DNA of 64,000 bases. Origin: Paguma larvata (Eukaryota > Chordata > Mammalia > Carnivora > Viverridae). Shown piece after piece: positions 11,455 through 22,789 of the stretch. Under the pieces are notes generated by a model, which was given only the letters and a program-made list of their open reading frames with translations, was not told where the DNA came from and made no database searches. The stretch spans positions 78,093,312 through 78,157,311 of the forward strand of contig CM057826.1 of assembly GCA_030068075.1 (NCBI GenBank). The letters run 5' to 3'. Position 1 is the stretch's first letter. Each line of letters starts with the position of its first letter. Position numbers and translations under genes: made by a program.

Positions 11455-11740
11455 TCTAGAAACATAAACTAGTAAAACAGAAATTGGAAGAAATAGAAAA
11501 TTTGAATAGACTCTTAACCAGCAAAGAAATTGAATCAGTAATCAAAAATATCTCAACAAACAAAAGTCCAGGATCAGACGGCTTCCCAGAGGACTTTTAC
11601 CAACCATTTAAAGAAGAATTAATACCTATTTTTCTCAAACTGTTCCAAACAATACAAATATAAGGAAAACTTCCAAACTCATTCTACAAGACCAGTATTA
11701 TCTTGATTCAAAAACCAGACAAAGACCTTCCTTATGGAAG
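11455..11740 (+). mobile_element. L1 ORF2 segment, reverse transcriptase start
   Basis: In the + strand frame the relic reads ISTNKSPGSDGFPEDFYQ…, equivalent to the SPGPDGF motif at the start of the L1 reverse transcriptase domain, then LPNSFYKTSIILIQKP. A stop replaces a residue before GKLPNSF. The rest of the reverse transcriptase and the 3' UTR are missing. Confidence 0.85.
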
Positions 11741-12269
11741 TTTACAGCAACCGCAGTAAGGTGGTCTTGCAAAAAAGGGGAAAAAAAAAATCAAACTTGA
11801 ATGTGATTGAGCTTCTAGATATTACTATCACTTTAAAAGAGACAGAGGACCATAAGACAAAAAACTTAGTTTTTTTTAGCAAAAATATTGCAAGGAAAAT
11901 ATAATTAGATATAGTAGGAGCCTAAATTAAAGACTTAAGAGTCATAATATTAACTAAATGTAATTTTGTTCTTAAGATGCAAATTCCAATAAAAGAAACT
12001 TAAAAATATATCGGCTAGTTGTAGAACTAGGAGCACAGAATGAATATTTGATAATGTTAAAGAATTATTGTTAATTTTGGGGGTTTAATGATGGAATTTT
12101 AGGTATATTTTTAAAGGAAAGTCTGTATTTTTGGAGATATGTAGTGAAACGTTGATAAATAAAATGGTCTGAGGCTTAGGATTTACCTCAAAATAATCTG
12201 ATGGGGGTGGCGAAGTGGGAAAAAGTTTAGAAGAAACAAAAAACTTGCATGACAATGTTTGAAGCTATG

Positions 12270-12775
12270 TGGTGTGCCAACGGGGACACGGAGAACATTC
12301 TGACTACTTTAATGTGTGTAATGACAAATCCGACTCCATATTTTGATGTTTGACTGCCAACCATTTTTGAGTGTCACCTTCCCCCTTCCCACATCTGCAC
12401 CAGTTGAGAAGAAAGTTCTGTGTTTCCTTCTTAGACACCTGCAGGAGAGTCAGTCTCTTAACTGGAATAAAAACCCACGCCAGTTTCCTTTCTTTGCTCT
12501 CTCAAGCCACTTCAAACCTGCTGGAGAGGCCTGTCCTTCTCTCCCACAGAGAACTCAAGACCAATTCAATTGGTCAAAAGTGTGTGTGGCCCAGGGACTC
12601 CACTTACAGCTGATGTTTGAAGTGTCGTTTTGGACACTGGGCTCTTTAATCTGTGGGGCCTGTGCTAGCTCTGAGTGGTTAGTGTCAGAATTGTACCCCA
12701 GTCCACCGTATACCAGTTGGTGTCAGAATAACTCCTCATTCGCTTCTCCCACAGAGACATCATAATATTCATCTT
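12270..12775 (+). mobile_element. LTR-like repeat, class not assigned
   Basis: The order of elements suggests an LTR: 'gactccatattttg', an AATAAA at about 12468, a CT-rich stretch with 'gagaactcaagacc', then 'ggacactgggctctttaatctgtgggg' in part and 'ttagtgtcagaattg'. These recall LTRs of class I endogenous retroviruses. No clear ends or target duplication were found. The 140-codon open frame over it has no recognisable domain and is probably chance. Confidence 0.35.
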
Positions 12776-13097
12776 TTACTTTTCTAAATATACCTTATAG
12801 AATGACTGGGATGTTTTCTTTATTCAAATATGGAAATTTGAATAGTTCAGAAATCACAAAAGCAATGAAATCTTTCTAGAAAGAAAGCCATTTCTGGGGA
12901 AAGAAGAGGCACTTTCTCAGATGAGAAGGGAATACATGACACTGACTCAACCTAAGCACGGTTACTCTTACAGATTCTTGCTTTCTCTCTGACAAGTCTC
13001 AAGCTATTTTATGCACTGAAGATTTCAATTATTAAAGGAACTTGAAGCTGAAAGCAAAAACAAAACAGAACAAAACATAAATTAATCCATCTGTGCA

Positions 13098-13420
13098 ACA
13101 TATAACCATACATTCATTAAGTGTCTACTATGCCAGACATATTCCAGGCACTGGAGATCCAGGCACTGGGTAAGGCTGGATAGCGCCTCTGCCCTTATGC
13201 AGCTTAGAGTCTAAAATGGGTTGGGTGGGTAGGAGCTAAACCCAAAAAAAGTAAGCTAATTATTTAACATCTAAAATGGTGATAAGTGCTTTGAAGAAAA
13301 AAAAAACTGAAAGAGAATAACTGGAAATAATGACCTCAGTGTTGATGAGCCAACTAGCTACGTAAAGAGCAGAAGAAAATTGGGGGTCAGTTTTCGTGGG
13401 TGTAAGTCCTAGGCATTTGC
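13098..13420 (-). mobile_element. L2 LINE 3' end relic
   Basis: Complementary to the L2 3' end: 'tcattaagtgtctactatgccagacatattccaggcactgg' in outline, then 'cttatgcagcttagagtct' and 'ggtgataagtgctttgaag'. Confidence 0.7.
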
Positions 13421-13424
13421 TTAG

Positions 13425-14720
13425 GTCCCCATGATTAGAAGGGTCCCATACTTAGTGTAAAGCTCTGTTGTCACCATCTTGAATTTCTTAATGAAATTTT
13501 AATAAGAACGCCTGCATTTTAACTTTGCCTTGTGCCCTGCAAAGGGTGTAGTAATCTGGGGGACAGCATTCAAATTAGCAAAGACAGCATGTGCTAAGAA
13601 TTGAGTCAGGCAAGGGCAAGTTGTATGAGAAGAACTGAAAGAAAACCAAGAAGGAATAGGGAGCTGAGTGGCAGGAAGTGAGATTAGGGGGAGACAGAAG
13701 CTCTGGCAGTGACTCCACCACTGCCATAAACTGAAGTGTTTCCACCGGTCCAGGTACCAGTCTCTTGAGAAGTTCTCCTCGGAGGGTGCTTTTCAGATAA
13801 CCCATCATCAAACTGGGGCTAAAGCCTTGGGACAGAGGCCAACAAGAGATTACAAGGTGTTGGAGGACAGCCAGCAAATCTAGGCTTCCTATTGATGTTC
13901 TCATGTCCAGGAAGAGGGCAGCTGGATGTAGAGGTAGAGCCCACTGGGGCCATTGCTGGGATTTAGGCTTCAGAAGCCTATCATCAGGGCTTCAAGAAAG
14001 TGTACACGTCAAGTAGAGGGATGTTCAAAATGCCTAGGAAATGTTTTTCTCTATGTTCTTGCTTTAAGGTAATAATTTCAAGTCCTGTATTATTTCTTTG
14101 TAGAAAATATGGCATTTTAACAGAATCTACTTTGAGGTGAAGAGTAAGAGGCATTTATACAATTGGTCCACTGTTACTAAGTTACAAATAGTAAATAGCG
14201 CCATCAAGTGATGAGTACCTGAAATCATTTGTAAGCTTCAAGTGTTTTCTACTGTTTCTTCGGCAGAACATTCTAGGCCTTTTTATTGTGTTACAAGCAG
14301 CTATTTTTTATTTCTCTAAAACTTTGAGGTCACCAGGTACCCAGGAGACAGAGGTTTAACAGAGCTATCTTAGAATTGGTAGGGGAAGTGAAGTTGCTGC
14401 CAGTTACTCTTTTTACCACGTGGGAATCCAAACAAGACGAAAATACCTTTGGAAAGAAAGCAGAGGGCAGTAGATAGATCATGTTGGAATCACCTCCCTT
14501 ATGAATGAGGGCCTCTAGGTCAGTGGTCCTCCTGACGACCTACGTCTCCTACAGAGGTAAGGGGGATAAGGTGGATATAGTGATTGATGGTAAAAGATGG
14601 TGGTAGGTTGCTTATTATATATACCCTGAGTACCTGCCACATCTCTATGGATTGGGAATTGCTTAGGAGGTGTCTCTCTACTCACCTGAAGAATGGAAGT
14701 TATTATTAAGACTAATAAAA
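13425..14720. other. No recognised feature
   Basis: No gene or repeat I can support. The 109-codon antisense open frame near 13575-13904 lacks a recognisable domain. Confidence 0.45.
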
Positions 14721-14724
14721 ATGT

Positions 14725-14960
14725 TATCTGCTACTGTTGAACACCTACTGTGTGCCACATACTTATGCCACACAAGTATATATGTGCTACATATACTCTA
14801 CTATGCCGCATAAGAATGTGTCCCACATTCTCATACTTAATTCTCACAGTGAATCAAGTACATAGTTATCATACTTCTTCCACAGTTACTAAAAGTGAAG
14901 CTTGGAGAGGTCAGGTCAGTTACCTAGGGACTGAGGGCTTAATGTCAGTGAATGGCAGCC
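14725..14960 (-). mobile_element. MIR SINE relic
   Basis: Complementary to MIR: 'acacctactgtgtgccacatactta', 'attctcacagtgaa' and 'gaagcttggagaggtcaggtcag' follow MIR order. Confidence 0.6.
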
Positions 14961-15659
14961 TAGAATTTGTACTTAAGTCTTCCTGGCATCAAAGTCCATC
15001 CTCACGAAGATTACCCCATTCCTTGCCAAGGAAGCTCTTCTCCCACTTGCCAGAGAACTGGAGCAGGGCTGGGGCAAGCAGTCAGCATTTTGTCACCTTC
15101 AGACTGACTGATTTCTGATTGGCCCAGTGCTTACAGGAAGCAGATGGAGCTGACACCAGGATCCTGCTGAGCTCAAAAGAGGCAATCAAGCCCTGCTCCT
15201 TCCATCTTTACGTGACATTTTGTTAGTTTGAAATGTTATAAAAACCAGGGCACTCAAAGGCAAAGGTTAGCATAGTCTAATTCAATGGGTGTATGCATTT
15301 AAAACCCAGATTAGTTGTATTGTATTTAAAAAATACTGGCCAGTTCTACACAATGGGTTTTAGTTTTAAATACCAGATGGCTACAAATACCCAGCCAGAT
15401 TCTCTCAGGGTATACAGGATTTATTGGCAGTGAACTGGACGTTTTGGGAGGTCTATTAACTCTTCCTCACCACTGGAATGGTAGCTGATGCTTTTTAATA
15501 TATTGACTCTCAAAAGTCTTCTCTAGTGTTAAAGACACACTCATTCAGAGAATTCCAAATGACCCAAAAGCGTAAGAAAAATACAGTCATAAGTAAAGTT
15601 AAGAAGTCAGTTGCTTACCATGAAATTAAAAATGGTGCATTAAATGAAGATAAGAAACG

Positions 15660-16092
15660 ATGTCTCTGAACTGGGCTTATGCGTGATTATAGAGATGAGT
15701 GAAAACAGCAATCTAACCACACTGGCCTCCTTTCTAACTCCTGACTTTGAGGAACTTTTTCCAGCCCCTAGACTTTTGCATTTGTCTTCTTTCTGCCTGG
15801 AAGATTGTCTCATCCAACCCCATAATGTGATTGTCTTTTTCTCATCTCCCAGTCTCAGCTCAGATGTTATGCCCTGAGAGGGAACTTTCTTAAGTGTTCT
15901 CCTCAGGCACTCTCTACTTTTTGACCCAGTTTTTCTCACAATATGACATGTGTTGTTTTTATTTGTTACCGGCTCCTTCTTTGGAATATAATCTCCATGA
16001 GGACAGGTGCTAGTATTTGGTTCGGTGCTGTGTCCATAATGACGCACATTCAAGGAATAGGTAAATATTTGTTAAAAGAATGAATGACTGGA
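15660..16092 (+). mobile_element. L2 LINE 3' end relic
   Basis: Plus strand L2 landmarks appear in order: 'cttctttctgcctggaag', 'ctcagctcagatgttatg', 'tctccatgaggacaggtgc', and the end 'aatatttgttaaaagaatgaatg'. Confidence 0.85.
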
Positions 16093-16094
16093 AT

Positions 16095-17210
16095 ACTCCT
16101 TGATGTTTGACAGTACTTTAAAATTAACAAATCTCTTTAGAAAAATGTCTAAATTTTATCCATACTTTTGATTTTCATCTTCATAATTGTGAATGTTTCC
16201 AAAATTTCCAATATTTCAAAACAGAAGTTGACCTCACATGTTATGATACCTTAGAACTAGCAAGCAAATATGTGAGGCTATAGATTTTTTTTCCTCTTGT
16301 TGAGGGAAAAAAACGAAAGTACAGTGTTACATGGTGATTCAAAGCAAAAAAGGCAAAAGTTGACCTTCGCATTTGCCTGAGAGAGGCGAGTATCGACAGA
16401 AAGAACAGAAACAAATCTACCGCTATGGTGAGAATTCATATTGAAGGGCTCTTGATTGAACTGATGATAGCATAGATGAAAAAGAAAAACACCATGGAAT
16501 GGAGAGTAATATCGTCGTTTTTATCTGCCCTAGGTTTGAAAATTCTTTGTTGTTCAGCTATTTCTGGAGATATATGCTGGGTTACATTTTATAAGACAAT
16601 GCTAGATTGTCGAAAACTAGGGACATAAATCCAGCATTTGTGTATAATTAGAATAAAAGAAACCAAAATGATGGCACAAGTGTTTCAAAGAATTTGGAGA
16701 GAAACTAAATTGGAGAGGACTTGACTGAAAGCCTGAAACTCTGTACTAATCTGGGTAAAGTAAAAGCACATTTGATGATACTAAGAATCACCAACTTAAG
16801 GAGGAGGGAGGGCACTAGACTGAGGAAAGAAAAAAAATTACGTGGCCTTGATAACACTAATTGCTGGATGTCTTTGAGTCTTTTCTCACAGATGCAATAC
16901 TAATAGCATATACAAATATTATGATAGATGGAACAACCAAGTTTTTAATTATCCCAAATTTATCTCAATTGTTCTTAGGCTCCAAATGAAAAACAAAACT
17001 CTCATTTTAAAATTAATAAGCCTGCCAAAGTCTAAGAATTTGGCATCCACATTTATTTTCATATGGATAATAATCCATTTTTTTGGAAATAGGTCCCTGC
17101 TTGATTATTATTCATTTTCCCTTTGATCTTCAAAGTGCTTCTTCATAAACACACTTTGGGAAATACTGCACCAAACTGACAACTCCTGGACTAACATGGT
17201 TTAGGTTTTC
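16095..17210. other. No recognised feature
   Basis: AT-rich sequence; no gene or named repeat that I can support. Confidence 0.45.
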
Positions 17211-17214
17211 CATT

Positions 17215-17530
17215 CTCCATACCTTCTTTCACAATGTTTCTCCCCCTCGGGATGTCCTCACCTCTTCATTCCATTATCCAGGTCCTCTAGTGCCCAACAG
17301 TACTTCTTCCTTCATAAAATCTTTCCAGTCCCCTAAGACCACAGCAACTTCCTCCTTTATGGGCCCATAGCACCTACTGTTCTCATTCATTTGACTTTTA
17401 TGGCAGACTGTACTGCTTCACCTTCAACATTCTTGTCTGGGGTTATTATTTAGCTTTTCTTTGTCCTACATCATATACACTTCTATATCCTTAGCACATT
17501 TTCATGACGAAACACATATTGAGCAGCAAA
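17215..17530 (+). mobile_element. L2 LINE relic
   Basis: The phrases 'tcttccttcataaaatctttccag', 'ctactgttctcattcatttgac' and 'tatatccttagcaca' match a decayed plus strand L2 3' region. Confidence 0.6.
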
Positions 17531-17879
17531 AGCATGACGGGTAAGTGAAAAGCATGTAGCAAATGAAGTCAAAAGAAAAGGCAAGCAATAATATTGCAAT
17601 CTATTAATTAATTTATTTTTTGAGGGCCAATCCTTAAAGAAGGGAAGGTACTGAGGAGGCTGGGAGTCTGAGAACTGAAATAGGAAATACCACCTGATCT
17701 TGAGCCTGGTTTAGTATGTTAGAACTCCAAAAGGATTCTAAAAATGGTCCAAGAAAGAGAGAGGGGAACGATGGTAAGTTGTAGGTAAAGAGAGACCGCT
17801 TTAATCATACAGAAGAATGGAAAAGTTAATAAAGTCAAATTACTTTGTCCTCCCAACTGCTTGGGTTATTGAGTTTGTA

Positions 17880-18200
17880 GCTCTGTTGGCCGCTTCCCTT
17901 TCCTGGAACATTTCCTTCCTCGTTGGCGCTTCAATCAGGGAATTTCTTTTTGCTGCTGGAAGTGACTGTAAAGGTCATGTGGGAGAGGAGGCTGAATTCA
18001 GACGATGCTGCGGCTCAGGCTCTGCAGGAAGCGTTCACCTTGTTCCCTTTGGGGAGGGAGGTACGGAGGTGTTCGACCTTGTTCTCGCCTTGCCAATGTC
18101 CTTGAGTTCGCTTTGGGTTTGAAATGGGTCCTTGCTTTGCTTTCTTTTTTTTCTCCCCAAAAATCAGAACCTGCTGAACGATACCGTGTTCTATTTCATT
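17880..18200. other. CpG-enriched unique block
   Basis: Within AT-rich surroundings this stretch holds roughly a dozen CpG dinucleotides and no recognisable transposon. Three overlapping open frames of 60-101 codons cross it, none with a recognised domain. A strong pyrimidine tract ending in AG lies near 18140-18168. It could be an exon, a promoter-like element or chance. Confidence 0.3.
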
Positions 18201-18569
18201 TTCTGCAACTGATACCATAGGGAAATATGGATTGTTTTTAAACTGGCAGATTTACTGTTTCATTTAAAGAAATGAATATTTGCAATTATTGGAGGAAATT
18301 AGTAAAGAGCTAAAATCTATACATTTAGTTAAAATAATTTTGGTGGAGAGGAGTGGGGAGTGAAAGCTAAGTTTTTGGGCACTTACTTTATTCCAGATAT
18401 TGTGATTCATCCATCCTTCCATCCATTCAACTTTATCAAATAGGCAGTATATTTGTTGGTTCCAAATTTTAAAGGTCAAGAACGGTACACAGGGTGCCTC
18501 CAACCTCTCTCCTCCCTCCTCAAAGTGATACAGTCCTTGTGTGTCCTCAGGGATCTATTTCATGCATAT

Positions 18570-18975
18570 GAAACTAATATTTTTTTCTATTTTTTTAAAA
18601 AAGCACAACTTGTGGTATATTGTCTACTTTTCCTTTCATAGCTTGGTTTTTCACTGAACAAGTTCTCCTGAAGTTCATTCCATATGAATATACAAGGAAC
18701 TTCCTCAGGTTTTTTTTTATAGTTTTATAATTTGCCATTGCATGGATGTGTTTTATTTTTGTGTATTTAGATTATTCCTAAACCTCTGTTGTTACAATCC
18801 TATAACAAGCACCCATGCATGTATTGTCATTTCATAGTTGTGTGAGACCGTGTGACAGACTTGTTAAAGTCGGAATGCTTGTTCAAGGGCTATGTCACCT
18901 TGATGAGGTTGGGTCTTGACATGTAACTCTCCTCAGATGCTGTACCAGTTTCTATTCCCACTGGACGTCTAGTAG
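18570..18975 (-). mobile_element. Old L1 3' end relic
   Basis: Complementary to an old mammalian L1 3' region: 'gtggtatattgtctacttttcc', 'agttcattccatatgaatat', 'gccattgcatggatgtg' and 'ctgtaccagtttctattcccac' are in the expected order. Confidence 0.6.
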
Positions 18976-19024
18976 GATTTACTATTATATTTTAAATAAT
19001 ATTTTCAACAATGCCTTAAGGCTA

Positions 19025-19238
19025 TTATTTTTGTTTGTTTGTTTGTTTACTTTGAGAGGGAGAGAGTGAGTGCAAGAAGGGGAGAGGCAGAGCGAGAAGG
19101 AGACACAGAGCCCAAGCAGACTCATGCTGTCTGCGCAGAGCAGAATTTGGTGCTCAATCTCAGGAACCATGAGATTATGACCTGAGACAAAATCAAGAGT
19201 CAGATGCTTAACCGGCTGAGCCACCAACGTGCCCCCCA
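19025..19238 (-). mobile_element. SINEC, older subfamily
   Basis: Minus strand carnivore SINE with tail (tttgtttgtttgttt), body and a decayed head. Eight-base duplications taaggcta lie at 19017-19024 and 19239-19246. It is the first SINEC after a gap of about 15 kb. Confidence 0.9.
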
Positions 19239-19254
19239 TAAGGCTAGTGTTATC

Positions 19255-19385
19255 CCATTTTACAGGTGGAAAAATAGAGGTTCAAAAGAATAAATGTAAT
19301 TGATAAAGATGACACAGCTAATAACAAACACAGTCATGGTTTGAACCCAGGCTTGTCTGATTATAAATCTACCTTCTTTCTGCCC
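19255..19385 (-). mobile_element. MIR SINE relic
   Basis: Reads 'cccattttacaggtgg', 'gacacagctaataa' and 'tttgaacccaggc', the complement of the MIR core in the usual order. The adjacent SINEC inserted at its left edge. Confidence 0.8.
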
Positions 19386-20050
19386 CACTTTACCTTTTTA
19401 TTTGTGTTGAATTACAGGCAACAGATTTCTTTATAAATCTTTATTAAATTCGTATATTTGTAATAAGAATACTTATAATAGTATCAACTTTAATACACCA
19501 CTTAACTTTTCAAAATTTTTCATATTTGTAATTATACTGCATCGACCCAGGGAGACAGGTTATGTATGTGAGCAATTTAACACAGATAATTTTTTTTAAA
19601 CCCCACCAAATAGTTACTTACTTGCATAAGTTCACACAGTGAGCTGGGGATAGAACTGGGCATGCAAACCTGTCTTTCGACTATTTAGCACTATGTTAGA
19701 ACTAAGGTATGTCAGGGGCTGACCCGGCCTTGAGCTCCAGTAGCAGGAAACAGGTAAGAAACAAAAAAGGTCACCCATAGCTCTTCTCATTAGATAGTGA
19801 TGATTTGGGGCCTTTGAATTCAGGATAGGGAAGCACGTGGGAATTTATGACGCTCTTTAATTAAGGATTTTTTAAAAATGCAGGTGCATATAGTTTTTTT
19901 TTCCCCCCTAAAAATGGTGATGGACTCTTAAATATGAGGTGGCAGGGGAGAGAGGCTATGGTTACAGCATAAGATATAAGAAACAAATTCTGGAGATCAT
20001 ACAAGCTCCTTAAAGCAGAAATTGGTTGTTCCTTTTAAAAATGAGTATTT

Positions 20051-20262
20051 GGGGGCACCCGGGTGGCTCAGTCAGTTAAGTGTCCAATTTCAGCTCAGGT
20101 TGTGATCTCACAGTCCACGGGTTCAAGCCCCCTGTTGGGCTCTGCGCCGACAGCTCAGAGCCTGGAGCCTGCTTCAGATTCTGTGTCTCCCTCTCTCTCT
20201 GTCCCTCCCCTGCTCGCCATCTGTCTCTCTCTCAAAAAATAAAGTAAAAACATACAAAAGAA
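20051..20262 (+). mobile_element. SINEC_Fc, full length
   Basis: Plus strand SINE beginning 'gggggcacccgggtggctcag' and ending in an A-rich tail near 20240-20262. The flanks ttttaaaaatgagtattt and ttttaaaaaagagtactt form an imperfect target duplication. Confidence 0.93.
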
Positions 20263-20310
20263 ATTTTAAAAAAGAGTACTTGATACAGTAAAAGAACATA
20301 AGTAAAGCAT

Positions 20311-20547
20311 ATGTATGTACATATATATACAGGTGTTTATCTATGTATATATATGCACACATAAAACATAAGGGAATGAACACCTGAAGACCCAGCACCC
20401 ATTCCAGAACTCCAACACCCTTCCTCACCCTGCCCATCTCTCTAGCTCCCCTAGAGGTGGTAATATTCTGAATTTTGTGGGTTATAAAATCCATTTAATC
20501 ACATGTATATATATACACACACACACATATATATGTATGTATATTCC
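20311..20547. repeat. Two alternating purine-pyrimidine (TATG/CA) tracts
   Basis: Tracts of TA, TG and CA steps lie at about 20311-20365 and 20500-20547. They are degenerate microsatellites; the antisense open frames over them are low-complexity artefacts. Confidence 0.8.
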
Positions 20548-21590
20548 TAAACAGTACATGATTTAGTTTTTGAGGGAGTTTCATAATTTCTGGGACATTG
20601 TATAAACTTAATAAATACTTGTTGAAAGAATGGATTAATGGCAAACAAGGAAGCTCAATCCATTGTCTTTTGCCAACCATCGAAATTACCAAAGATGTGG
20701 TACATCACTAAAACCTTTTGTCTGAACAATGTTCTCGGGTATTTTTATGTATATTTTTGCCAATCGTCATAAAAGGGTCTCCTGTTGTTAACCATAAAGA
20801 GTAGGAGGGTGGGACTCTTCAGACCAACGCGAGACCAGCTCTTTTTCATGATTTGTAGGCATGAAGACAGATTTTGTTTAGGCCTGTGACCTCTTAGCAC
20901 GTCCCAGGACTTAGTAAAAATTAAAGGACTTTATGTTTTATGTGTGTAACAAAACTTCTGTCTTGTGAAAATGTAAGTTATTTAAGTCAATCAAATATTG
21001 CAAATACTTTACATTTTTTTCAAATAAAATGGCTAGATGTCTTATAAACACACTAAATATATCAAATGCAATATACTTTAGAAAGAATTAAGAGTTCAGA
21101 AACTGCCAAAATCTGTAATGGGTATCAGGTCATTGGCAAGTGTGGCTAATTTTATCCCATTGTCATGGTGGAGTTCTAGGGTGACAGGCTAATCAGCAAA
21201 TGCACTTTCATTGGGTTTTATCAACAGCTGAAATGACTGTGTTTATTTCAAGGTCTTGGTTTAAAACGCAAACTCATCAGCCAGCAGCTCTGTAATTAAG
21301 TCCTCGAGAAGTAGCAAAGTTCTTTTTAAAAAATGGTGTTCGCACGGCTTGTTCCAGCCAGTTCGGAACAAGCAAGATGAGTTACATGTTCGAAGCTAAA
21401 AACAAAACATTCTAAGAAGGTTTTCCAGGCAATTAAGAACTTCAAGGGTATAAATCCTTTAGTAGGCATTTGTCTTGTGCTGTTTAAGCGGATATAGGAT
21501 AAAGATATTTGAAGTAGGTTCTTGGGTAAAATCTTGTGACGAAAATCAAAGAGAAGGATAAATACAACACAACAATGAAAAAACAATAGC
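20548..21590. other. No recognised feature
   Basis: No gene or named repeat that I can support. Confidence 0.4.
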
Positions 21591-21596
21591 AACATT

Positions 21597-21775
21597 TAAC
21601 ACTGAGCACTTACTGTGTGTTTGGCATTATGTTAAATAGTTTATATATCACCTCATCTCACCTCAAGAAGATAGTATTATTAGTCTCATTTACAGATAAA
21701 CAGGAATAGAAAAATTAAGTAATGTTCCCTAAGTCCGCAGGTGGTAAATGATAGTCAGGATTTGAACCACGTAGT
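21597..21775 (-). mobile_element. MIR SINE relic
   Basis: Reads 'gagcacttactgtgtg', 'ctcatttacagataaaca', 'gtccgcaggtggtaaatg' and 'caggatttgaacca', the complement of MIR. Confidence 0.8.
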
Positions 21776-21777
21776 CA

Positions 21778-22205
21778 CTATTAATTTTCTATTGCTGCCA
21801 TTCACAAATTGTCACAAATTTTGCAGCTTAAATGGCACAAGTTCATTACCTGATATTTCTATAGGTTGATGAAGTCTGATGAAGGTCTCACTGGACTAAA
21901 ATGAAGGCGTCAGTGGGGCTGAGCTCCGTCCTGGAGGCTCTGGGGAGAATGTTTCCCATGCTTTCTCCGGCTTCTTGAGACTTCCTGCCTTCCTTGGCTC
22001 CTGGACACCTTTCTCCAGCTTCACGGATGGTAAAGGTAAGTTGAGTCCTCACACTGCATCCCTCTCCCCTGCTCCTTTGCCTCTCTTTAACGACCTTGTG
22101 AAAACATTGCCCCTCTGCATAAACCAGGATACTGTCTCCATGTTAAGGCCAGCCGATTAGCAATCTCAATTCTATCTGCAACTTTAATTTCCCCTTGCTA
22201 CGTAA
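21778..22205 (-). mobile_element. MLT1-type LTR relic (ERVL-MaLR)
   Basis: Complement of an MLT1 LTR: 'ttctattgctgccattcacaaattgtcac', 'ctggaggctctggggagaatg', 'ttccttggctcctgg'. No internal retroviral genes. Confidence 0.6.
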
Positions 22206-22538
22206 GATAAGATCGTCGCCATCTCCAGCATTAAGAGGCAGGCTTTTGTTTTGATGGACGTCTGTGTGTAAAGTCTGATTCCCAAGAGCATGCTCTTAAC
22301 AATTTCTCCCTATTAGTAGAATGTAAAAGTGTTGGCATTTATGATTTTTGGAGAGCAGGTTTGCAGATTTTTAGTCATGTATTGTCCAAAGGGATATATC
22401 TTCAGGGAAAAAAATTAGTTTGAAAGGTTTAACTTAGTTATTTTACCTCAATGTTACTTTATTTAGAAAAGTTGATTTCTTAAAAAAAAAGAAAGAAATG
22501 TTGATTTATCGTAGGCATCTAAGTGTTAACTATTTTCT

Positions 22539-22613
22539 TTTTTTAAGAAAAATTTTAATGTTTATGTATTTTGAGACACAGAGAAAGCAAGTGGGAGAGA
22601 GGCAGAAAGAGAA

Positions 22614-22648
<35 letters not shown>

Positions 22649-22774
22649 CACAAGCAGGCTCTGCACTATTAGCATAGAGTCTGACATGGGGCTCGATCTC
22701 ACAGACTGTAAGACCATGACCTGAACTGAAATCAAGAGTCAGATGCTTAATCTTTTGAGCTACTCGAGGGCCCC
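22539..22774 (-). mobile_element. SINEC with expanded GA tract
   Basis: Minus strand SINE between perfect 11-bp duplications aactattttct (22528-22538 and 22775-22785). The CT-rich part of the body has grown into an uninterrupted GA microsatellite at about 22617-22647. The 163-codon antisense open frame runs through this element and is not a gene. Confidence 0.93.
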
Positions 22775-22789
22775 AACTATTTTCTGAGT

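Noticed and set aside
12343..12765. 140-codon open frame
   Set aside because: Coincides with an LTR-like block; composition is not protein-like and no domain is recognisable.
15640..16053. 137-codon antisense open frame
   Set aside because: Antisense to an L2 3' end; no domain.
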